The notes below the pieces were generated by a model. It searched no databases, was not told where the DNA came from, and saw only the letters and a program-made list of their open reading frames with translations. The position numbers were made by a program, and so were the translations under genes. A stretch of DNA of 26,306 nucleotides from Chitinophagaceae bacterium (GTDB lineage: Bacteria > Bacteroidota > Bacteroidia > Chitinophagales > Chitinophagaceae): NCBI GenBank assembly GCA_016786525.1, contig JAEUVW010000280.1, positions 1 to 26,306 of the forward strand. The letters are read 5' to 3'. Positions within the stretch are counted from its first letter, which is position 1; the number at the start of each line of letters is the position of its first letter. Below, piece after piece: positions 7,270 through 15,024 of this stretch.

Positions 7270-7854
7270 TTATTGTTTGCTGTTAATCCAAGCCTTATCA
7301 GAATGAATCATATTAATACCTTTCTGCAATACAAATTTTAAAGTTTTCCCGATTTTTAAATCTTCGTAATTATCATTAAGTCTTTTATTAACATTGGGAT
7401 ACGGGGCAACCATTCTCCAGTTTATAATGGTTGTTTCATCACGTATAATTCCTTCAAAATATGCATCAAAATATTTCAGCTTCAATCCTGTGGAGAAAAA
7501 TTGATAGCAAAAATGAACTTTAATTATATTTTTCTCCACGTTGAATTTTCCCCAGCTTACCCCATAAAAATCCTTTAAAAGAATCCGCTTAGTTAAACAT
7601 TCAAAATTACTACTATCTGTATCAGAAATTCCAAGATTACACAACATAACACTACTACTCTTAGTGAAAAATATGTACACAGAAGACTTAAGAAAATTAA
7701 TATCATTTGTAGAATTTCTTTTTAACAAGAACGTATCAATAAAATATCCGTTATCAAATATGAAATTTCTTGAAAACACTTCCTTACTAACTTTCTGACT
7801 GTAGCAATTACAGAACGAAAATGTAAAAAGAAATACCAACAGCATAACTTTCAT
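7270..7854 (-). CDS. Exported partner protein of the RHS toxin-like protein (putative immunity)
   Basis: Unrecognised 194-residue protein. The N-terminus MKVMLLVFLFTFSFCNCYSQK is a Sec signal peptide, probably cleaved after YSQ; the cysteines do not fit a lipobox. The mature part appears beta-rich, with a central SWGKFNVEKNII motif also found in the paralogue at 6336-6968. The ATG lies only 2 bases after the RHS stop codon, so the two genes are almost certainly co-transcribed and probably translationally coupled. A small gene directly behind a polymorphic toxin gene is the usual place for an immunity gene, and the signal peptide would put it in the periplasm. Immunity function is inferred from position only; a chaperone or secretion partner is possible. 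Confidence 0.75.
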   Translation of the reverse strand: MKVMLLVFLFTFSFCNCYSQKVSKEVFSRNFIFDNGYFIDTFLLKRNSTNDINFLKSSVYIFFTKSSSVMLCNLGISDTDSSNFECLTKRILLKDFYGVSWGKFNVEKNIIKVHFCYQFFSTGLKLKYFDAYFEGIIRDETTIINWRMVAPYPNVNKRLNDNYEDLKIGKTLKFVLQKGINMIHSDKAWINSKQ

Positions 7855-7856
7855 TT

Positions 7857-10800
7857 CTAATAATTTAAGTATGAGTGATTATACGAACCGTAATAAGAGT
7901 AGGCTTTGCTTTTGTATTGCAAGTCTCTAAAATAAGGAGTACCTAAATTAAGCATTTTACTTCCATGAATTGAATTCTGTATGGTATGTAGTCTTTTTTC
8001 ACTATTGTTTCCATAGTAATAGCCCTGACCTTTATAAATAACACCTCCATACATTGTGCCTCCTCTTATCTTTATATCCTCATTATTCCAAGTGCCGTTT
8101 GGTCCACAAGTTGGACAATAATCTATTGGACTTTCTCCATTTTTTATAGCATTCCCCGTCATCATACTGCCTCCAAAAGCTAAAGTAAGATCATTATTAA
8201 TGCGATAAGTAGCCAACAGACCACCGGTACGATACCTGTCACCACCATCACCAATACCAAAGTCCTCATCGATACGGATTCCAAAGTCCCCAATCTGTGC
8301 AGTAACCGCACCCACTCCCTGTGCTGTTTTCCCACCAAACGAAGAATAACTGTATCCCAGTCCATAATTGGCATTTCCGGCGTTATAGCCGGCAAAACCA
8401 CCGCCAGAGACGTAGCCACTCCCTCCGGCTGCCTCTCCAAGGCTGCTCATACCAGAATTGTAGCCCGCACTTACACTTGCAGAATAAGCAAAATTTCCTA
8501 TCATACCACTCGCGTTGAAGGAGCCTCCAAAGTTAAAACCGCTTGACCCCATGCCAAACATAGGGCTTGCACTCAGATTAAAGTTCTGAGATTGAATTAG
8601 TGGTATTGAGGGCAAAAACCGATTCATTTGGCTGATCATGGCGCCCCCTACAGCTGCGGAAAAGCTTGTCGCTCCACCCAATGCTCCTCCAACTGCTCCC
8701 GTTATCAGAGAGGTGGCAATTTGCCCAAAATCCATTTTACCATCCTTCATAGCCAAATCGAATGCAAGATTAACACCCGCATAAATTAACGGCACAAACC
8801 ACACCAATTCTCCACTGGGGTCCGTGTACTTCATCGGGTTATTCCAGCAATACGAAAAGCGGTTGTAGCTCTGTGTGTTTGTAGGGTCCTGCACATAATT
8901 GTCCGGCCGCAACATGCGCCCGTTCAGGGGGTCGTATAGGCGGCCATTCATGTTGATCAGCCCATACTCCGGCAGCATTTCGTGGCCGGTATAACCACGG
9001 GTGAGCCAGCGGGGCTTTGTGCCCCGGCCGCTGCCGTGGTCCCAGGTTTCGGGATCGCGTTCCCGGCCCCAGGGGTCGTAGGCCTGTCGGTACAGCGGGG
9101 TGCCGGCATCATCGGTCAGCAATACGATGGAACCCAGGTGGTCGGTATAGGCGGTGTAGTAGGTAAAGCTGCCGCCCTCTTTGACCACAATGGCGCAAAG
9201 ACCGCCTTCGCCGGAGATGTAATGGATTTGCTGCTCTGCCGAGCCGGTAACCTCATCGCGCTCGTAGTCGCCCATATACCAGCGCTGGTGTGTCACTACG
9301 CCGCCCTGTACTTGCCCGCTATACGCACGATCTTCGCCCGCGTCGTACACAAAATTCTCTTCAAAGGCTGTACCGCTTATCGTCTCACTGATCTTATCTG
9401 CCTTATGAAAAGGGGTGTAGGTAATGTCCTGTGTGGCGTGGCTGACCAGGCCGCCAGGATCGGTGATGGTGGCCACGGCATTGCGCGGAATGCTACGATA
9501 GCCATAGGTACCGGCGTCGGACTTAGACACAATACGGCCATAAGAGCCGGTCCAGTAAGGAGAAGGTACGTCGTATTGTACACTGATCGTGGGCCAGCTG
9601 GCGCTGCCATCTGTTTTTTCAGCCTGTGATGAGGTCAGGCGGTCGGCAGCATCGTAGCTAAAGAACTCCTGGTTACCTGCACGGATATCGCCCCTGGCAT
9701 ACAGGTTGCCGTTTGTAAACTCATAGCCCATAGCCAGGTCATAGATGCCGGAAAGGTCCTGCATGCGGGTCAGAGTGCCGTATTCGTAGGTGTATTCTGT
9801 AGCCAGGCCATTGCTGCGGGTAAACTTTTTGATCTGCCCGTCGCCGCGCCGTTCATGGGCCTGGTACAAGACCTGGTCAGCGGCTCCACCTCCGGCAAAG
9901 TTGGTCGTGATCTTTTGCAGGAAGCCATAGGTATCGTAATGATTGCGGATGCCCAGGCCGGAAGCGTATTCGGTGACCAGGGGCCTGCCGTAACCGTCGT
10001 ACGCAAACGTTTTCGCGACCAGCACGCCATTGGTATTTTTCGTATGCAGGGCCAGCTTACCGGCGTCGGTATAGTCATAGGCATCTGTGATGGTTCCATA
10101 CTTCGTACTGGTCACGGATTCCTGCTGCAACTGGTAGCCTTTCAGTTTGTCATAGTAAGTATAAGTGGTGATGACGCCATCCAGCTCTTTTTCCCTGAGC
10201 CGGCCAAAGTCGGTTTCATAGCGGAAATGGGTTGTTTTCCCTTTCGCGTCTTTTTGCTCCGTAAGCTGGCCGAAGGGATTGTATTGGTAGGTGGTTTTGC
10301 CGGCATCGGCATCGTCCATTTGCACCAGCCGACCCCACTGGTCATATGCTTTATTGATAAAGGTCATGCCGGAAGAAAACACTTTCATCCGGGCCCAGAG
10401 TTCATTGCCCCGGCTGTCGTAATCGAAGATCACCGCACCGGCGATCCCATTGTCGGACTCCAGCAGTTTGCCCGAGGCATCCGTTTTGCTCTTTTTGATC
10501 TTGCCATCCGGAAGGGTGATCTTGGTAAAGGCCAATCCACCGCTAAAGCTATACTCATACTTAGTCGTCCCTGTCGGAGTCGTTTCGGATTTGAGCCGGT
10601 TCCGCTCATCATAGGCATACACAAGGGTCAAGGGCGTTTCTGCAGACAGGTAACTGTTTGATTTTTCCTGCACATTGCCCCGCGCATCGTAGCGGGTCCA
10701 GGCATGGGTCCAGGCGCCGCCGGAATGCTCCTGCTGCGTTTTGACTTCCCGGCCCAGCTGATCGTACCAGCTCTTTACGTCGGGGGCGGAGGGGTCTTGT

Positions 10801-13800
10801 ACCAGGGTATAGTAGAGTTGATGGGTACCTGGATCCCAGCCGTCAGAGTAGTTGATGGTATAAGAGACGGAACTGCTGACAGGAACGGATGCTGCCCTCA
10901 GCTTGCCCCAGGCATCATAGGTGTTGGTGCTGGTCAGGCCGGAAATACCGGTTACGCTTAAGGGTTTGCCCCAGAATTTGTGTGTGGAGTATGCGGTATA
11001 GTCTCCCAGTTTGTTGATTTCTTTCGTGACAAAGCGGCCTTGTGCATCGTATTCGTATTTCGTATACGGGGTGTAAGCAAAACCCAGTACCCAGGATCTT
11101 TCTACCGTTTTGTTGCCATAATGGTCATACTCCCAGAATTTAGTCAGCCTTTTGGTGACATCGGTGATGCCATCCGGCATGGTGTAACTTTCGATGAGCC
11201 GGCCGCTCGCATCATACTCCATGGTGGTTTTATCCACAGAAGGTTTGCTGTCTCTTTGTGTGGTGACGGTGATCTCTGCGGGGGCATTGAAGAAGGGGCT
11301 GCCGGCTACTTTGGTATAGCTGGTCGCGGTTGTGGTGGTGATCGTCACGTCGCCGTTCAGTGTGCTCGTACTGTTCGTAATGTTGCCGTCTGCATCGTAG
11401 GTATGGCTGTAGCTGCTGGTGGTGCCGCTTAACAGGTCTTCGCTGCTGCCAGAGGGATTGGTCTGGGTGAAGCAGTAGCCTGATCCGATACGGGTGAAAC
11501 TGTAATTGTTCGTAGACAAGCTGTAGACTGAGGGATCCCTACTCAGGAAGGTCTTGCTACTTTTGAGATAAGGTACATAGAAATCCGTATTCAGCGCATA
11601 TTGTGTCTGTGTCTCAAAGCCTGTGGTGAAATTAATGGTTCTTGTTTTTTCAAAACCCAGCAGGCCGCGACCGGCCCGGTGCAGGCGCAGGTTCTCGTAC
11701 CGGAATGCCGTGGTGCTGATCCCCCCGATCCCATCTGGCGTCTTCAATGAGGTAACCACGTAAATCGGATATTGCACATTGTTGACGGGGTAAACCGCTC
11801 CACTGCCTTTGGTATAAATATCGCCGCCTTTGCTCAGCGGATCATAAATAAATTCGGTGGTCCGGTTGAAACCATCGGTCACTGAAGAAAGTAGGGTATG
11901 TTTGGCATTTGTTTCAAAAGACAGAACCTGTAAATACGAGCTTGCAGAGCTTTGAAAGCAAAAATCAACAATACCATCGCCATTAGCATCCATAATTAAT
12001 GGTGCGATGTCATTATTAGGGACAGCCGAATACTCCTGAGATTTATACTCAGGAGTATAACTACTTGCTGCTGCCCCTGTCGCACCACGAAAAAAATACA
12101 TATCCAAGTAACTATGAGTTGCATAACTACCAGCACTTGAGCAATCACGGCGAAATAGAAAAATATCCGATTTGCCATCTGCATTAAAGTCGCCAATATA
12201 GAATTGATCATTTTTCCCGTATGGACAGGAAGAATTAAAAACCTCTGGCCAAAATCCGCAATTGACAAACCCAAGACCCGAACTATACATAATTAAAAAA
12301 GTGGGCATACCTGCAACTGTTTTCCTGGAGAATAAATCAGACTTACCATCACCATTAAAGTCCCCTACCCGAAGCTCATCATATTTTGTACCGGCTACAT
12401 CCCCGTCGGAATAAACGTTTAATAATGCATACCCTCCATGCCATTCTTTTTTGAACCTATATATTTTACTCAAACCGCCTTTAACAACCAAAAGCTCCGA
12501 TTTGCCGTCTCCATCAAAATCCAAAACCAATACTTGGTCTGCTTCTGAAATCTCCTGGCCTTTAGAGTCAAATGGCTCATAAGAAGCTCCTTCCGCAGTA
12601 ATAAATTTATTCATTTCACTTATTCTTGGAAATGAAACAAGGGGTAAATATTTATTGTGAATATCCTTGATAATCGTGATAAAATCTGTCGCCATATCTC
12701 CATCAAAATCGCCTTGTATTACAAAATGGTTAGGAACAAACCTATTGTCGGAGTAATACGCAGGTTTATAAATGGGTGCCACATCTGTTTCACTAAATGC
12801 AAAGGCCCCTGTCCCTGTTGGATAATATATGGACATTTTATCCAATTCTCCGGAGGCGGTAATACTATACGAAAGAATATCCTCTTTTTCATCCCCGTTA
12901 AAATCCGAAAATGAAATATTGCTATAGGCTGCTTTGCGCGATACTTTTGATGATAAGGATAAACTACTTTGCCAGTCTTTTGTGTAAGCAATACCTTTCA
13001 TACCTGTCGTCGAATAAAGATCTGCGCTATAATAACTTAATGCCCCATATCCTGTAGTGCTGTAACCTTTTGATTCCCAATGATCTCCACCGCCAGACAT
13101 TGATGCAGGCCAATGATATAAGGTATTGGTTACTATTTCGTTTGACCCATTGCCATCATAATCACCTGCACTTAAATATACTTCGCCTACTCCATAGGCA
13201 CTTGTGGGTATGGGAGTGGTAATACTTGTAGAACTTATTGTAAATTCTGTTGATTCCTCTCCATATTTAAATCGCAAGTCATTCAAACTGCTTCCATCTT
13301 GGGCAAACTCTTGTACATATTTAAGATAGGAATTAGACACTTTCTTCTTCCCGAAAGAAAATTGATACGTTTTAAATATCTCTGTTGCATCTTTTATTTG
13401 AATTTGCCACAACAGATGTTTCGATTGCACTGAATAGCCTCCATCGTACAGTGCATTTTTATCATCACGAATGCCGTATACAAAATTTATTTCTAAATAC
13501 GGAGCCAGGCCTGTATTGACATTCCCTGTATATTTTATCTGGCTTATCCTTGATTCCCTGTCCGAATTGTCATAGTGAAATGAAATGTAATTGCCATTCA
13601 CATCCTGGATCTTGTTCAGACGCCACATCATGATCCTGGAATCGTCGTCGTTCACAAAACGGGCATCATCGGTATAGCCATATTGCATGAGGGTACCGTC
13701 TTTAGACACTACATTGAAGTAGCGGGGACCTTCGCCAATGGTCTCATTAGAGGTGATGACGGAATAAGATTCCGCTTCTGTACGGTAGGTGGTGCCGGGA

Positions 13801-14234
13801 GCACCGTTGCTACCGCTGGTCGTCACCAGGCGCTGCCCGTCCAATATGAAGGCATCGTCGTTGGTGTACGCGACAGGAGTGACTTTACCATCGTGGTAGA
13901 AATCTTTCCCAGCCCGGGTGATCACCGAAAGCCCGGACAGGCTCCAGCCCTGGCCCAGGATGCCGTTGCCACCCTGCGAGTTGTACACGATGGACAATTG
14001 CGGTGCCATGCCCCTGGTGCCGGGTGGGGTTTTGATGGGTATGGTGTAGGTGGCCGCCCCGGAGGGGCTGGTTCCGGCTGCGCCGTCTATGGCGCCTACA
14101 GGTTTGGACAGGTCAATACTGCGACTGAAAGTAGTGTTGTCGAACAGCGGGCTGTAGGAAACAGACTGTGCAGCAACACTATTTACATAAAAACAGGCAA
14201 TAAGGGGTAAGAGGGCAATTTTTCTGATGGACAT
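7857..14234 (-). CDS. SpvB/FG-GAP/RHS-repeat protein with polymorphic toxin type 23-like tip
   Basis: Giant exported protein of 2125 residues. A Sec signal peptide (MSIRKIALLPLIACFYVNSVAAQ) precedes an SpvB-like domain (about 40-330). Seven FG-GAP/VCBS motifs of the form DxNGDGxxD follow at about 355-760 (for example DFNGDGKSDLF, DANGDGIVDF), then a Tc-toxin-mid-like region with RLHRAGRGLLGF. YD/RHS repeats start near 1000. The RHS core closes at about 1690-1808 with YTDHLGSIVLLTDD, GLINMNGRLYDPLNGRMLRPD and YTDPSGE. Beyond PSGE the sequence changes: a hydrophobic, glycine-rich linker leads to a beta-rich tip (about 1875-2125) containing GDGGDRYRT (1995-2003) and KRLHTIQNSIHG, which recall polymorphic toxin type 23. 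No type IX C-terminal sorting domain is seen. The toxic activity and target are unknown. Confidence 0.85.
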   Translation of the reverse strand: MSIRKIALLPLIACFYVNSVAAQSVSYSPLFDNTTFSRSIDLSKPVGAIDGAAGTSPSGAATYTIPIKTPPGTRGMAPQLSIVYNSQGGNGILGQGWSLSGLSVITRAGKDFYHDGKVTPVAYTNDDAFILDGQRLVTTSGSNGAPGTTYRTEAESYSVITSNETIGEGPRYFNVVSKDGTLMQYGYTDDARFVNDDDSRIMMWRLNKIQDVNGNYISFHYDNSDRESRISQIKYTGNVNTGLAPYLEINFVYGIRDDKNALYDGGYSVQSKHLLWQIQIKDATEIFKTYQFSFGKKKVSNSYLKYVQEFAQDGSSLNDLRFKYGEESTEFTISSTSITTPIPTSAYGVGEVYLSAGDYDGNGSNEIVTNTLYHWPASMSGGGDHWESKGYSTTGYGALSYYSADLYSTTGMKGIAYTKDWQSSLSLSSKVSRKAAYSNISFSDFNGDEKEDILSYSITASGELDKMSIYYPTGTGAFAFSETDVAPIYKPAYYSDNRFVPNHFVIQGDFDGDMATDFITIIKDIHNKYLPLVSFPRISEMNKFITAEGASYEPFDSKGQEISEADQVLVLDFDGDGKSELLVVKGGLSKIYRFKKEWHGGYALLNVYSDGDVAGTKYDELRVGDFNGDGKSDLFSRKTVAGMPTFLIMYSSGLGFVNCGFWPEVFNSSCPYGKNDQFYIGDFNADGKSDIFLFRRDCSSAGSYATHSYLDMYFFRGATGAAASSYTPEYKSQEYSAVPNNDIAPLIMDANGDGIVDFCFQSSASSYLQVLSFETNAKHTLLSSVTDGFNRTTEFIYDPLSKGGDIYTKGSGAVYPVNNVQYPIYVVTSLKTPDGIGGISTTAFRYENLRLHRAGRGLLGFEKTRTINFTTGFETQTQYALNTDFYVPYLKSSKTFLSRDPSVYSLSTNNYSFTRIGSGYCFTQTNPSGSSEDLLSGTTSSYSHTYDADGNITNSTSTLNGDVTITTTTATSYTKVAGSPFFNAPAEITVTTQRDSKPSVDKTTMEYDASGRLIESYTMPDGITDVTKRLTKFWEYDHYGNKTVERSWVLGFAYTPYTKYEYDAQGRFVTKEINKLGDYTAYSTHKFWGKPLSVTGISGLTSTNTYDAWGKLRAASVPVSSSVSYTINYSDGWDPGTHQLYYTLVQDPSAPDVKSWYDQLGREVKTQQEHSGGAWTHAWTRYDARGNVQEKSNSYLSAETPLTLVYAYDERNRLKSETTPTGTTKYEYSFSGGLAFTKITLPDGKIKKSKTDASGKLLESDNGIAGAVIFDYDSRGNELWARMKVFSSGMTFINKAYDQWGRLVQMDDADAGKTTYQYNPFGQLTEQKDAKGKTTHFRYETDFGRLREKELDGVITTYTYYDKLKGYQLQQESVTSTKYGTITDAYDYTDAGKLALHTKNTNGVLVAKTFAYDGYGRPLVTEYASGLGIRNHYDTYGFLQKITTNFAGGGAADQVLYQAHERRGDGQIKKFTRSNGLATEYTYEYGTLTRMQDLSGIYDLAMGYEFTNGNLYARGDIRAGNQEFFSYDAADRLTSSQAEKTDGSASWPTISVQYDVPSPYWTGSYGRIVSKSDAGTYGYRSIPRNAVATITDPGGLVSHATQDITYTPFHKADKISETISGTAFEENFVYDAGEDRAYSGQVQGGVVTHQRWYMGDYERDEVTGSAEQQIHYISGEGGLCAIVVKEGGSFTYYTAYTDHLGSIVLLTDDAGTPLYRQAYDPWGRERDPETWDHGSGRGTKPRWLTRGYTGHEMLPEYGLINMNGRLYDPLNGRMLRPDNYVQDPTNTQSYNRFSYCWNNPMKYTDPSGELVWFVPLIYAGVNLAFDLAMKDGKMDFGQIATSLITGAVGGALGGATSFSAAVGGAMISQMNRFLPSIPLIQSQNFNLSASPMFGMGSSGFNFGGSFNASGMIGNFAYSASVSAGYNSGMSSLGEAAGGSGYVSGGGFAGYNAGNANYGLGYSYSSFGGKTAQGVGAVTAQIGDFGIRIDEDFGIGDGGDRYRTGGLLATYRINNDLTLAFGGSMMTGNAIKNGESPIDYCPTCGPNGTWNNEDIKIRGGTMYGGVIYKGQGYYYGNNSEKRLHTIQNSIHGSKMLNLGTPYFRDLQYKSKAYSYYGSYNHSYLNY

Positions 14235-14290
14235 CTGGTTCTTTGTTAGATCATTAAACTAAAAGTTGATGTTCATTTTATATACGATGG

Positions 14291-14320
14291 CAAATATGCA
14301 TTCTTTAAAATTAAAAACAA
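14291..14320 (-). promoter_or_regulatory. Predicted promoter of the RHS operon
   Basis: On the minus strand, TTG (14318-14320), a 19-base spacer and CATATTTG (14291-14298) fit the Bacteroidota -33/-7 arrangement, with one mismatch in the -7 box. The ATG lies about 56 bases downstream of the -7 box. Confidence 0.5.
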
Positions 14321-14333
14321 GCATATTTTATAG

Positions 14334-14366
14334 AAATATTACTATTAAATATTACTATTTAGTAAT
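14334..14366. repeat. 13-bp tandem repeat plus dyad upstream of RHS promoter
   Basis: AAATATTACTATT occurs twice, perfectly and without a gap (14334-14346 and 14347-14359). The second copy overlaps an inverted repeat ATTACTA-TT-TAGTAAT (14351-14366). It starts 13 bases upstream of the predicted -33 element, where a regulator or an UP-like element would act. Confidence 0.6.
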
Positions 14367-14440
14367 TATACTTTATTGATACATAAATTAAATCCCTGTA
14401 TACATCTACCACTGCCCACTTTATACTTTCCATAGGAGGG

Positions 14441-14643
14441 GGAAACCAGCGATGCCGGCACTCTGCAAACAAGCCGGATCAGGCATCCGGTTGTTTGACA
14501 CACGACCAAGTAAAGATGTACAGTGCAATAGATCAAAATAGCGTCGATACAGATGCCTGCGGCATGACAGTTCGCAGGAACAGAATACCGCAGCTGTATC
14601 GGAAACTCTGTTTCACTAAAAGCTTCACAAGCCTATCCCTCAC
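14441..14643. repeat. Structured ~205-bp repeat, copy 1
   Basis: First of two closely similar units, repeated at a 231-bp period. Inside are a hairpin CCGGAT-CAGGC-ATCCGG (14474-14490) and a composite stem in which CGATACAG (14545-14552) pairs with CTGTATCG (14594-14601) around ATGCC-TGC-GGCAT (14553-14565). It begins GGAAACCAGCGATGCCGGCA. No transposase or coding content is seen. Confidence 0.8.
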
Positions 14644-14671
14644 GTTAGGCGTGACTGCTCTACAAGAGACC

Positions 14672-14880
14672 GGAAACCAGCGATGCCGGCACTCTTCAAA
14701 TAAGCCGGATCAGGCATCCGGTTGTTTGACATACGACCAAGTAAAGCCTTGCTGTACAGTGCAATAGATCAAAATAGCGTCGGTACAGATGCCTGCGGCA
14801 TGACAGATCGCAGGAACAGAGTACCGCAGCTGTATCGGAACCTCCGTTTCACTAAAACCTTCACAAACCCTATCCCGCAC
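14672..14880. repeat. Structured ~205-bp repeat, copy 2
   Basis: Second unit, starting again with GGAAACCAGCGATGCCGGCA. It has a 5-base and a 1-base insertion relative to copy 1 and scattered substitutions. The CCGGAT hairpin is unchanged (14705-14721). The outer arm reads CGGTACAG instead of CGATACAG, which keeps pairing with CTGTATCG through a G-U pair. A short stub of a third unit (GAGGGGAAATAGCGCCAGCCGG) follows near 14888. Confidence 0.8.
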
Positions 14881-14927
14881 TCCACAGGAGGGGAAATAGC
14901 GCCAGCCGGGTCCAAGGGACCCTTTCA

Positions 14928-14958
14928 GACCTATAAGGTTTTTGAAACCTTATAGGTC
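14928..14958. repeat. Palindromic repeat CCTATAAGGTTT, copy A
   Basis: GACCTATAAGGTTT (14928-14941), a 3-nt loop and AAACCTTATAGGTC (14945-14958) form a perfect 14-bp stem. The same palindrome, with a different loop, occurs at 19541-19567 beyond the other end of the atp cluster. Confidence 0.75.
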
Positions 14959-14961
14959 TTG

Positions 14962-14992
14962 CAACAAAAAACCCGGCCTGACGGCCGGGTTT
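14962..14992 (-). terminator. Rho-independent terminator of the atp operon
   Basis: AAACCCGGCC (14969-14978), loop TGAC and GGCCGGGTTT (14983-14992) form a perfect 10-bp stem. On the minus strand it is followed by a T-rich tract. It lies 32 bases beyond the atpA stop, so the transcript ends without a downstream gene. Confidence 0.85.
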
Positions 14993-15024
14993 GCTTTGTG
15001 TATATTTACTCTTTTGTTCTTTTA

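Larger units (their letters stand above)
14235..15024. other. Long gene-free region between RHS gene and atpA
   Basis: These 790 bases carry no credible gene. From the RHS side they hold the RHS promoter, a 13-bp tandem repeat with a dyad, two copies of a ~205-bp structured repeat, a short hairpin (GGGTCC-AAG-GGACCC at 14908-14922), a 14-bp-stem palindrome and the atp terminator. Short open frames inside the 205-bp repeats are explained by the repeat itself. Confidence 0.8.

Noticed and set aside
7095..7286. 63-residue plus-strand open frame
   Set aside because: It lies on the diverged direct repeat and runs into the 3' end of the partner gene; no start signal or domain.
14441..14880. CRISPR array
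   Set aside because: Only two long units with a ~28-base gap; no short regular repeats and no cas genes.
14495..14955. Two short open frames in the 205-bp repeats with similar peptides
   Set aside because: Similarity follows from the DNA repeat; substitutions are mostly amino-acid changing and a 5-base insertion separates the frames upstream, so coding is unlikely.
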